A program made the position numbers and the translations under genes. Shown piece after piece: positions 50,185 through 59,933 of a DNA stretch of 64,000 bases. The notes under the pieces are model-generated. The model saw nothing but the letters and a program-made list of their open reading frames with translations, was not told the DNA's origin and did no database searches. Source of the DNA: Sipunculus nudus (Eukaryota; Annelida; Sipuncula; Golfingiida; Sipunculidae); contig CM049306.1 in assembly GCA_026874595.1 (NCBI GenBank), positions 58,846,019 through 58,910,018 on the forward strand, read 5' to 3'. Each line of letters opens with the position of its first letter. The first letter of the stretch is position 1.

Positions 50185-50298
50185 CGCTTCGGCCTTTTGA
50201 AATCAGTTTGGCAAGGTCAAAACAAAAAGCCTCACTCACACCTCCTGGGGGGTCTTCCGGGGCTTGGCCAAAAACACGGACTTCAAAAGGCCGAAGCG
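50185..50298. repeat. 17-bp inverted repeat hairpin
   Basis: CGCTTCGGCCTTTTGAA at 50185-50201 and its exact complement at 50282-50298 enclose 80 bp. A GTTTGGCAAG/CTTGGCCAAA inner pair lies inside. Adjoins the MITE at 50314. Confidence 0.8.
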
Positions 50299-50313
50299 TA
50301 GGGCCAAAATAAA

Positions 50314-50634
50314 AAAAGGTATGGTTCTCAGGCACTTTTTTTTCAGAAATCAGTGCGGGCGGGCGTTTTTTTTTTTTTTTTAATTTTTAATTTTTTTGGT
50401 ATGTTTCGATAAAAATGTCAAATGATAAGGAAAAAACATGAAAATAACAGATATATTTTGCTGAACACGTAAAAGAACTACATAACAAAGGAAATTGTAT
50501 GATTTTATCTTCTTGAAAGAAATGTCCGAGCGGCTGCAGCTCAAATTGGTAAGTTTCTATTGAAAATCAAAATAAAAATGTTTGATGCGGGGGTTTAAAA
50601 TTGATGCGGGCGGTGCCTGAGAACCATACCTTTT
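50314..50634. mobile_element. Short MITE with 22-bp terminal inverted repeats
   Basis: AAAAGGTATGGTTCTCAGGC plus AC (50314-50335) is exactly inverted at 50613-50634. GCGGGCGG phrases follow on both inner sides. The target duplication is unclear because both flanks are A/T runs. No ORF. Confidence 0.7.
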
Positions 50635-51053
50635 AGTTTTTGACCTAGTAAATGTGATTTGTAGGTTCTGGCGGGGTTTCAAAGGCCCCAAGAGATTGAG
50701 GACCGAAGGTGGCAGTTTTTTTACGCCAATATCGTAAATATTTCCATGAAAGAAAACCGAATTCAGACTACAATATTTTGTTAGTATACTTCTTTCATTA
50801 AAGAACACCACACGTATGATGCTGGTATATCATGGTGGCCTAGGGATACACTAGGTATGATGCTGTGCATAGGGGCTTGTCACAGAAGTCTGAAAAAATA
50901 ATATCCCACAATTCTTAGCCACAAACCCCTATAAATAAGCGATACAACCAATTGTGACATATACAGCTCCTTGGCTACACCCAAGATTTAAGGGAACCCG
51001 CGTGACCGCGTATTGCCTTTTGGGCAGGACATGCGCCCTGGCCACGGTCTTAA

Positions 51054-51476
51054 AGGGGCATAATCAGGAGCAATATTATTCATATCATTTCACACTATCA
51101 GTTCAGTTTTGCTTTATACAAATGTTTCCCAGCAAAACTATTCCAGCACACAAGTCTCATTCCCTCGCAAACGACGGTTTAACACCATGTTATAACCCTG
51201 CGTGTTGGTAAACACAGTCTGTTTACCATAACAAGGCCGCGTGACAGGAGGTCCGATTAAGAGGGGCAGCACGCGGTGTTTCAGCCAGCGGGAACATGCA
51301 TTACATATTTTTTAGCCAAGTCGGTCAGAGCATCTCCTGATTGTGTGTGGATCCGCGCAGTGTACAGGAGTAGGCAAACGGTTTCAAGGCAATATTTGAC
51401 AGTTACAGATTTATTTTAAAGGGAAGAAGCTATTTTTCGTATTAACTCAACTTGCTTTATAGGTGATTGGGCCCCT
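51054..51476. mobile_element. TTAA-target MITE, copy 2
   Basis: Intact TTAA on both sides (51050-51053 and 51477-51480) and inverted tips AGGGGCATAATCAGG / GGTGATTGGGCCCCT. The interior differs from copies 1 and 3, so it is a related subfamily. Confidence 0.7.
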
Positions 51477-52189
51477 TTAACAGTCCAGTGAAAATCCCCC
51501 AGGCGCCTCCTGAAAAAGCATCACAGGCGTGGAGGACCTTGCAGCACAAAAGAAATAGGGGCAACCTAATGGGGAAATATTAAAATTATTAATTATTCAG
51601 CTTAATAGGGCATAAACCCGCAAAATAAAACAAATTTGTCTTAGAAGAGCACACCACCGATACGTCTGCCGATATGAGAGTCAATTCAGAGCGGAAGCAG
51701 GTAAACCGTGGTCTAGAAAAAAAAACCAACTCCGTTTTAATTATATAGATCCGGTTTATTTTTATGTTGCACACAACCTAGTCCTGTTGTCCCACCTTAA
51801 ACCAACTGCGACATATATGTTACTTTTGTAATTTTTTAACAAAATATTCTGTTACATCACAGGCCACTTTGGTGTCAAGCCATGCCTCACTAAATACACA
51901 TATATATATGGGTAAGCACGGTAACCCTGAAAGCCCAAAACCATAAGTTTTTCTTTACTCTGCCTGAGGTAATTAATGCACTAAGTTCAATGACGACTCT
52001 TCTCTTCATTGCGATCACGTCATTAGCTGACTAAACCATCTCTTTTAGTGTGAATGAAAGAGCCAGGAGGGCTCACGGGTTTAATACCCATAAAGACTTG
52101 TTACTTTGAACCTGGCCTGCTTCTGGTCCATTTAATCACTGCATCTTTGCTGTTTAACCTCTCCACATATTATTTTTATTTTATGTTTT

Positions 52190-52625
52190 ATGGTGGAGGT
52201 AACCATCTCAATTTTTACTTTATGCTAAGTTAACTACGTATATGTACATCTGCAGAGTTTCATTCCGGTTTCGGAATACGTTACAGGGCAGTATTACACG
52301 CTTCCTGTCATTTTATATCCTGGCGACTTTTCAGTGACTACTGCACCTGTTGTCCCTGGATGCGTCCCCATTAATAGCAATATGATTATTGAAGCAAGGC
52401 TTATTTATTCCTCCCATTGCCGGGTCATACCACCGAGGAAAGTCGCACTTGTTTGTGAGTGATACACGGCCTTTGGGCACGTACTTCTCATAAAGCCTGC
52501 AGAATGCTCACCCTGGGTGATCCGTCCGTAAAAAAATCTCACCGTCTCGGCTGAGATTCAAACTCACGATCTCCCGGCTTCGAGTCCTGTATTCTTCTCC
52601 TGAGTCACAGAATCCGGTTACCCAC
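52190..52625 (-). mobile_element. tRNA-derived SINE, copy B
   Basis: Read on the minus strand, a tRNA-like head has TGACTCAGGAG (A-box-like) and GAGTTTGAATCTC (B-box-like) at about 52620-52545. A body shared with the other copies follows: GATTTTT, GGATCACCCAGGGTGAGC, GTATCACTCACAAAC, and GGTTACCTCCACCA at the far end. Confidence 0.65.
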
Positions 52626-52705
52626 TCCATATATTTCCTATATAAAATTGTCACTTGAAAAAAAAACACACATGAGTAGTATTTTATCAAAACAACTTTT
52701 ATATA

Positions 52706-52708
<3 letters not shown>

Positions 52709-52788
<80 letters not shown>
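52709..52788. repeat. 80-bp (TA)n microsatellite
   Basis: Uninterrupted TA array, the longest in the window. Cruciform-prone and likely length-polymorphic. Confidence 0.95.
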
Positions 52789-52789
<1 letters not shown>

Positions 52790-53409
52790 TAACTACCATG
52801 ACCATGTTTTTTATTTAATTTAGAGAAATGACAGCACACTTAGGACATTTTTTAAATATTTATATCGGCTGCCTGTAAGACACATAAGTGACCTCAAAAG
52901 TACTATTCAAAATATGCAAATAATTATCGGTAAATGTTTCCCCTCGATGAAACAATATATGCAACACAAAATGTATGACGTATTGATACGAATAGATCAA
53001 TCGGTTCCGAGAAATTTTGCTTCTTTAAATTTAAAATTACATGATCAATTTTATAAGCAAAAATTCCTACATCCCCAATGTTTGCTTATAAGCTTGAGCT
53101 TAGTGAAGCTTAAACTGTCTGTACAATATTTAAATGAATTAATTAATGATATTATAATAACATCATAAACCAATCGTACGTGAAACGATAACCATATTTT
53201 GATAAAAAAAAAATTGGAGATTTCAAAAAATTGATATCGTATGAGAAAAATCTCTTTATTTTCCACACTTCACACCAGAACAGAATTTTGCCAAATATGT
53301 GCGCGTGTTCTACGTGACTAACATAAGATATGTGTGCTTATTGCGAGTTCTGGAAATCATATTTGTTGAAATAAATACTAGCCGTATACTGAATAATACA
53401 GAACGAACC

Positions 53410-53482
53410 CTGAATGTTATTTATATAATGAATGTTATTGATGTTATGAATGTTAATTATATTATGAATGTTATTAATACTT
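53410..53482. repeat. Short tandem repeat ATGAATGTTATT-type
   Basis: Four to five degenerate copies of a 12-18-bp unit built on ATGAATGTTA. Confidence 0.7.
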
Positions 53483-53938
53483 CGGTGTCTTGAGTCCATC
53501 AGGGTGATTAATGTGGATGATTTACTTACTGTTATATTCCACAAAGGAATCTTTTTGTAATTTGTTGATTATACTTTTTTGAAGGAGACACCCCAGTGCA
53601 CTGCGTCCACCAGACAGTGGCATTTTCCTCTCTGGTATAAGAGAACCCTCCGTCCTATTAGAACGCCCACTGTCTCGTATTTTCACGCAATCTGCGAAAT
53701 GGGGCCCGCAATGAGTTATTATATTTTGTTGTGGATCCATTACGATTTACAGATTTTTTTATAAACAAACAAAACAAAAATTTACCGCCTTGGATCATCG
53801 CCAACCTTTATATCTATTATTTTTTTTTCTACTTTCACCGTACACACCGGGTGATTTATCAAACAGTCTGCAACATGATTAGTATAGATGGGATGATCAA
53901 AATAAAATGTACTCATTGAAGATAAAAATTTGTATTAA

Positions 53939-54356
53939 AGTGCCCATTCAACTACCTTTTGAAAGAGAATTAAAGTTATTTCTGGCTTCCTCTGTGTATA
54001 TATTTAAGATTTAAGGGCAATTTTGGTTGTGAAAAATTCTTATAACCCCTTCGTGGAGGATGTATGAACTTGTTTATCAATGACATGTTTGTAAAACAGC
54101 AATTTGACAATCGGGAAAAACATGTAAGATAAGGTGGTAGATTGCATGTATGCGGAAGTTGAGAGGTAACTTGTTGTTAAACGCTATTTTGCACTTATGG
54201 AATTCGTTTTAGTTATTTTGGCGGGCCCCAGCATTTTATAAACACGGTGATATAAACAAAACAAGCAGCCTGTGTGGGTGATATCCACGTTTTCTTGCTT
54301 ATTTTTCTAAAAGCTCCAAGGGATTACTTTAAGTTTATAAAAGTCAGATGGGCCCT
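53939..54356 (+). mobile_element. TTAA-target MITE, copy 3
   Basis: Perfect TTAA duplications (53935-53938 and 54357-54360) and inverted tips AGTGCCCATTCA / GATGGGCCCT. The interior is homologous, inverted, to copy 1 (CTACCTTTTGAAAGAGAATT, then TCTGTGTATATATTTAAGAT). Confidence 0.8.
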
Positions 54357-54360
54357 TTAA

Positions 54361-55542
54361 TATCTGACATTCGGTACCGTTTTGCAGGTTTACATGGAAA
54401 AAGGTACAATGCTTACTTTCAGTGTGCCCGGTCATCTTCTTGTAAATTAATAGGTATGTGATAAAAATTAAACTGTGCGAGTTTTAGTCGCACTCACAGA
54501 GGTAAATAAAGTTGCCAATAACATGCACGATTTATTAAGAGAAGGAACCAATTGGCAAAAGACATAAAAGAAACACATGAGAAGTTTTCCTTTGATTTAA
54601 AGATAGAAACGATTATATTACATTCCGGGATTGCATTCATTCTAAAAATAACAGGAGTGAGAAAATATTTTAATGTATGTATTTGTATTAATAATCCCTG
54701 CCTAACTAGTCTGTGGGGTATGTTTGCAATTAATATCATTGTATACGCCCCAGGTTTCATCTTTTTTTTTTTTTTTTTTTTTACAATTTTCCTTTTGAGG
54801 CTAAAGCTCTGGCGGGTTTGTATACCATGTACCCCCAAGATCCATTATGCCATTTAATATATTTCTTTTGTTCAATAATTATTGTGTAATCTCTTAATCT
54901 ATGCTTATTCAAACAGCTTTTTCCCTTGGATAGGGGAATGGTAGAACATATAGGTTGACTTTATACAGTTGCAGCAATGAAGTGTTCAAATCTCCCTATC
55001 TGAAATATTGTATTCGACATGAAATGCGCTGATTATGTTCGCCTTCGTAAAAAAAAAATAAAGAATCCAACACCTTTGAACAAAAATCCTATTTCCGCTG
55101 TTCCATAATTCCGTTACAGCTCATCAAATCCTCCGAATCCTCGATCGAATTTTCTCTTTGGCGCAGTCTCATAAAAGGCATTAGGGAGGTTCCGTTTCCT
55201 AAGTGGCTCCGTGGGTCAATATCAGAATGTGCGTTTTCTTTCCTATACTCACTGCATGCGAGTGTTACGTATATTGTCCACTATCCACCACGGCACACCT
55301 GTTAAACTGTGCCTGGTTGATTCCCCCCCCCCCCCCCCCCACATCCCCCATTACCATCTGAGATTCCTTTTCCTTAGTCCCATGTAAAACCCATCATCCG
55401 GATTAACATCTCCGAAACTCATTAATTAAAAAATTGCCATTAGAAAAGAGACCCCACACGTATTACATGCGCATTATAAACAGTTGAACCTTCAATGTCT
55501 ATATAATATAGGCCGCTTCCTTTAAGTAATAATAATAATAAT

Positions 55543-55592
<50 letters not shown>

Positions 55593-56537
55593 TTTTATGT
55601 GATCAGTTTTGTCACGATTTAAACTATTGAAATAAGATTCTCTGTCAAACGTTGAACTGATTTAATCATAAAGTAATTTGAATAGATAGTTCTGTTGAGA
55701 TTATTCGTTATGAATTATATCATTATAATGCCGAACATTAAGTGACCATAGCTTATTCTTCTTTCTTTAAGGGTTGTTCAACTTGAAATGGTGGAACCCT
55801 TGCTTTTTGTTGAAAAAGAATCACTATTTTAGTCTTAATGAATAGCATTATTTTTAATGATGCAAGTCTTAAGCACATTTTTGCACTTCTTAAAAAGATG
55901 ATAAGATTTTCATACAATTTGAATATTTAACTATTATTTTGTCAATTATAATTTTATACGGCCACAGATTATGACACAAATATGAATATTTTTTCATATT
56001 TTTAAGAAATCTTAATACCCTTAACTTACTTAAAGGATTTTAAGCTTCACGTTTGTTTTTTTCATTTTATTGTTGTCTAAACTAGCCACGTTGTAAATTT
56101 TAGGTATCATTGAAAGGCCAATCTGCAACTTTTATTGACACGGCAATGCCTTAACATCATCGTTTGCTTTTCATGGTGTGTCGATATTGTATCGTATTGG
56201 TACTGTATAGTAGATATCGACATTAGCATTATATGTCCCGTGTATGTCATTAGCCTCTCCTCATTACAAAGATTACATTAGATCGTGCCGGTATTGTCCA
56301 AGATAGCCATTTCAGATAGTAATCAGACTTCTGTATTTGACTGATGTCCATACAGGTGACGGCAGAGGAACTAAATTCTTGGAAGAGCCAATCGACTTGT
56401 AAAGGTGCAGGGCCATCCCGCTGTTAGTAAAATATATCATATTTTGCCAGCTGCCAAAGAAAAAAAAACATCTGATCACAGCAGAAGACTTATAACAGGT
56501 CTATAGGTTCTTTGTTTATGATTATTGTTTACCTGTC
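54361..56537. other. Noncoding intronic stretch with simple repeats
   Basis: Poly-T near 54762-54781, poly-C 55323-55340, (AAT)n 55527-55549 directly followed by (AT)n to 55591. I see no exon. Confidence 0.6.
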
Positions 56538-56542
56538 ATTGA

Positions 56543-56743
56543 CAGAAGCGGATCCAGGGGGGGTCCAGGGGGTCCGGACCCCCCCTTTTTCACCCGAAGC
56601 AACCTTTTTAAGGGGTTTTAGACGTAATTTTGCGGCCTGGACCCCCCCTTTTCCAGACCTGATGACCTTTTTTTTTAAGAATTTCATTAGTCCTCCTGGG
56701 TTGGACCCCCCCCCCCTTTTCCTAAATCCTGGATCCGCCCCTG
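56543..56743. mobile_element. 201-bp palindromic MITE with 5-bp target duplication
   Basis: The left tip CAGAAGCGGATCCAGG is inverted to the right tip CCTGGATCCGCCCCTG. ATTGA is duplicated directly outside both ends (56538-56542, 56744-56748). The interior is G/C-tract rich (GGGGGGTCC ... GGACCCCCC). No ORF. Confidence 0.75.
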
Positions 56744-56859
56744 ATTGAGGTTTCTTCTTCCAACTTCATCCTTGCATGAGATCTTGGTCTTTTATATCTC
56801 TATAACCACCAGGCAAGGCGGGGACCACATTTTTTATTTATACTTTTGGTGGAGGTAAC

Positions 56860-57135
56860 CGCCTCCATTTTTTATTAGTGGCGAAACTCAATGGTATGTT
56901 CATCTGCAGAAATTGATATCTGTTCCGCAGTACGACACAGGGCGGTAGCTTCAACAAGTATACGCACCTGGGTGTCCTCAGTGTGCTACAACCCCACTGC
57001 TGGATTATAACAACGCACTAGTATGAGCAATTTACTCATTTGGCTTGGGGGGGGGGACGTGAAAATCTCATCGCTCCTCGGATGACATTCGAACTCATGC
57101 TCCTCTGTTTGAGCCCAGTGCTCTACCTCGGAACC
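56860..57135 (-). mobile_element. tRNA-derived SINE, copy A (best tRNA head)
   Basis: The minus strand begins at about 57133 with GGTTCCGAGGTAGAGCACTG, containing a good pol III A box. About 45 nt later comes GAGTTCGAATG (B box). CGAGGAGCGATGAGATTTTC and the shared body follow, ending GGTTACCTCCACCA. It would be transcribed by pol III if active. Confidence 0.75.
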
Positions 57136-59019
57136 ACATAAGCCTGTATGAAAACGTATTTGAAATAAAGCTCTGTGTACAAAGACGAAGTGGACTCCAC
57201 CTTGTCATATCCACTATGTACGGAGAGTGGTGTTTGTATTGATGAACCGTTGCAGGGTAACATGATAACGTCGATAAGTACATCCACTTGGCAATAATTA
57301 CTACACTCAATTGTATAACACCGTACAATATCTGTTACTGTATAATCTCCGAATTGACCTTGTTCTATTACCTTGAAATACACTATGGATTGTGTATTAA
57401 TTATAACGGGAGTTACACTGATATGGTTAATCCAATGAGCAAGCATAATCAATGTCGCTTCTCGTTGAAATTTCAGTTCTTAAATTTTTTTTTTAGGGGG
57501 GGGGGGGGTTAGAAACCAGTACGAATTAGTAAGCAATTGGATCAGTAAAAAGGATGAGACCAATATATACATGTACCGTTGTTATGAACAGCCTTGTTCA
57601 ATGGTCATTCAGCAAATATTTGATGCCTGGCACTCCGGCGCGGGGAATGCTGGTTCTCTCAACACTTACACTATTTCTGTTTCATTAGCGGCTTGTCCAG
57701 AAGCGCCAGTCCGTTCACTTGGTCACGTTCCGCTTCAGAAGTCTTCTTTCAAAGGCAGCTACTGAGTGCATCGCTGGAGATTTTAATTGATAACACCGTA
57801 ATTGTTTGTTTATTTAGAAGTAGCCGCATGTTATGCTCGTCTCATCATCGACATATCGAGTCGTGCCTGTCAATACTTTATTGATATGGAGTTAAAATGT
57901 ACAGGATAAGCATTCTGATACCCGATGAAAACTGAGATATATAATTCATTTATGTCTGGACCGATATATTGATATATCAAAAAAATTAAAAACCCATCTT
58001 CACAAAAAAAAATTCCAAATTTTATACAGATATTTTTTTAAACTTAGGCAACAAACGTACCCTTGTGCAGACTTTACAATATGAGTACCACACAAAAGTC
58101 GGGAGAGAATCGATCATGGTATTTCAAGGTAGATCAAATGTATTTAATACAGCCTGGTAGCGGGTTTTATCATGCACATACGTCTGTCTCTAATCAACCG
58201 TAGTTGCTAGAGCCCCAAACAGGGTTGGCTACACAGCCGAAGCTGGCTTTAGTAGTCAGACGAATTTAATGTCTCGATAAGACTTGACAAAAAAATTTAC
58301 TTTAAATGGCCTGTTATAATTGATTGTTGTATTCATTGAAACAGAGTAAAGTTTTCACGCAGGTTCCGCCTCCAATACCGCCGCGAAACTCACTTGAGAC
58401 CCCTGGCCGGATCTTTCTGAAACCCGGCATAATTATAGGGTCACGTTTTAGCTGGTGCCTAAGATAGAATAGTGGCATCACCGACAAACCTTTTCGCGTA
58501 GTTTGCGTCTTTTTATTGAAATATATCTCAGGAATGGTTCAATGTATTGGGCTGAAAATGTGCATGTCCATGGATCTTCGATATCTTTATCTCACAGTAA
58601 ATATCTTTGGTGAAATCCGAAATTGTTTTTCGCGTGTCTGTTTGCTTTGAGTGAAAATAGCTCATCTCAGTAGTGGTTCAATGTGTCGGCCTGAAATTTG
58701 GCACGTCCATCCATCAGGGATAGCTTTGTCGTGTGCATGACAGGTGGCGCCACCTACACACATGAATACATGACGTGTTTTGACGTAAATGTCTGAAATT
58801 TTATCTAAAGATCTTTTATTTCTTAATCTCGTAGACAAGCCTGGTGGCGCCACCTAAAATCGTTTGTGCGTAGCGTCCATCCCTAAATATGTTTCGGTTG
58901 AAAACTGTTCGTATCTCAGGATGTATCCAGGTAACTTTATATTATGGTATTATAATATTTTACCTGTGATGTCTGTTCAAATATCCTTGTACATTAAATG
59001 ATACGCTTATACATTGCAG
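57136..59019. other. Noncoding stretch before receptor exon 2
   Basis: Between about 58.44 and 58.86 kb two degenerate units share CTCAGNANTGGTTCAATGTN and GGCCTGAAA. GGTGGCGCCACC occurs at 58743 and 58843. No exon recognised. Confidence 0.5.
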
Positions 59020-59720
59020 AGACTACCACCTGGCGAACCTGGTAATCTGCTGGATGGTGCTGCTTTTGGTGGACATTTTGGGATTCCCGATAAACACCTT
59101 GGCCCTGATCGCTCTGTTCAAAGTCCGTCAGAAGCAGCCTGACTGTGTTATGCTCATTACATCCATGCTCAGCAACTACGTTGTGTTCCTCATCCTTATC
59201 CCCATGTGTCTCGTCGCTCTGCTAAAGCCGGGTTTGGTAAAGAAAGAATTTTGTTACGTTCACGGCGAGCTGACCTTCTGTTACCTTCTGTACAACATCC
59301 TGGCACCAGCCACAATGGGTCTGGACCGAGCTGATTTGGTCGGTCGGAGTCACCAGCGGTTCTTCACGATCACAAAGGCTATCGTGGTACAGGTTATTAT
59401 AATCTGTTGCGCCGTGGGTCTCACGATAGCTCCACTGTTCGCGTTCAGCTCAGGAAGCAACACGGTGCATGAACACAGCTGCCATCTTTGGACGGTACTG
59501 GTTGATGACATGGTTTATTTCCAGGTGGGAAGTGTTAGTATCGGGGTCACCGTGACGCTGATCACGATGATCGTCTGTTACGGCTATATATTCCGTAAAG
59601 TCAACAGGAGCGTGGCAGCTGTGACAGAGCACCAGAAACCAGCCCTGGTGGTTAAACCTGCCGTGTCAGCAATAAGTGCCTCCTTGGACAACACCATGAC
59701 TGGCGGACCGGGGACTTCAG
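59020..59720 (+). CDS. Class A (rhodopsin-like) GPCR, exon covering TM1-TM5
   Basis: Plasma-membrane receptor; ligand not identifiable. The exon starts after ACATTGCAG and ends CTTCAG/GTATTT (phase 1). Open from RDYHLANLVICWM. TM1 has FPINTLAL (Asn1.50), TM2 ITSMLSNYVVFLILIP. TM3 starts at FCYVHGE, and DRA follows that Cys exactly 25 residues on, the Cys3.25 to Arg3.50 spacing of class A. TM4 is VVQVIIICCAV, ECL2 has HSCHLW to pair with the TM3 Cys, and TM5 is VGSVSIGVTVTLITMIV. It ends in a basic third loop (FRKVNRSVAA). Odd points: DRY is DRA, Asp2.50 appears to be Asn, Trp4.50 and Pro5.50 are absent. TM6-TM7 must be in a later exon not seen before 64,000. Likely joined to the exon at 33669. 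Confidence 0.85.
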
Positions 59721-59933
59721 GTATTTACAGTATAGGTCGCATATATCAACATAAACATAAACACATATAAACATAAATACATAGACAGTATATACAACAT
59801 ATTGAAACTTAAACAACAAAGGCTTTTATGTACATTTAAAAAGCCTCATTATCCAAAAACCAATACATAAATATAGACCAATTAAGGCCATTTCAATTAA
59901 CTGCCCTACGGAGTCACTGCTCCCATTTTTAGC

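Larger units (their letters stand above)
33911..59019 (+). other. Inferred 25.1-kb intron of the receptor gene
   Basis: Starts GTAATC and ends ACATTGCAG, and phases on both sides agree. No other coding exon was recognised inside. It is packed with repeats described separately, plus (TA)n arrays and poly-C runs. If exon 1 and exon 2 belong to different genes, this is instead intergenic DNA. Confidence 0.45.

Noticed and set aside
56512-56748. 78-codon proline/glycine-rich open frame
   Set aside because: Translation of the G/C-tract MITE at 56543-56743.
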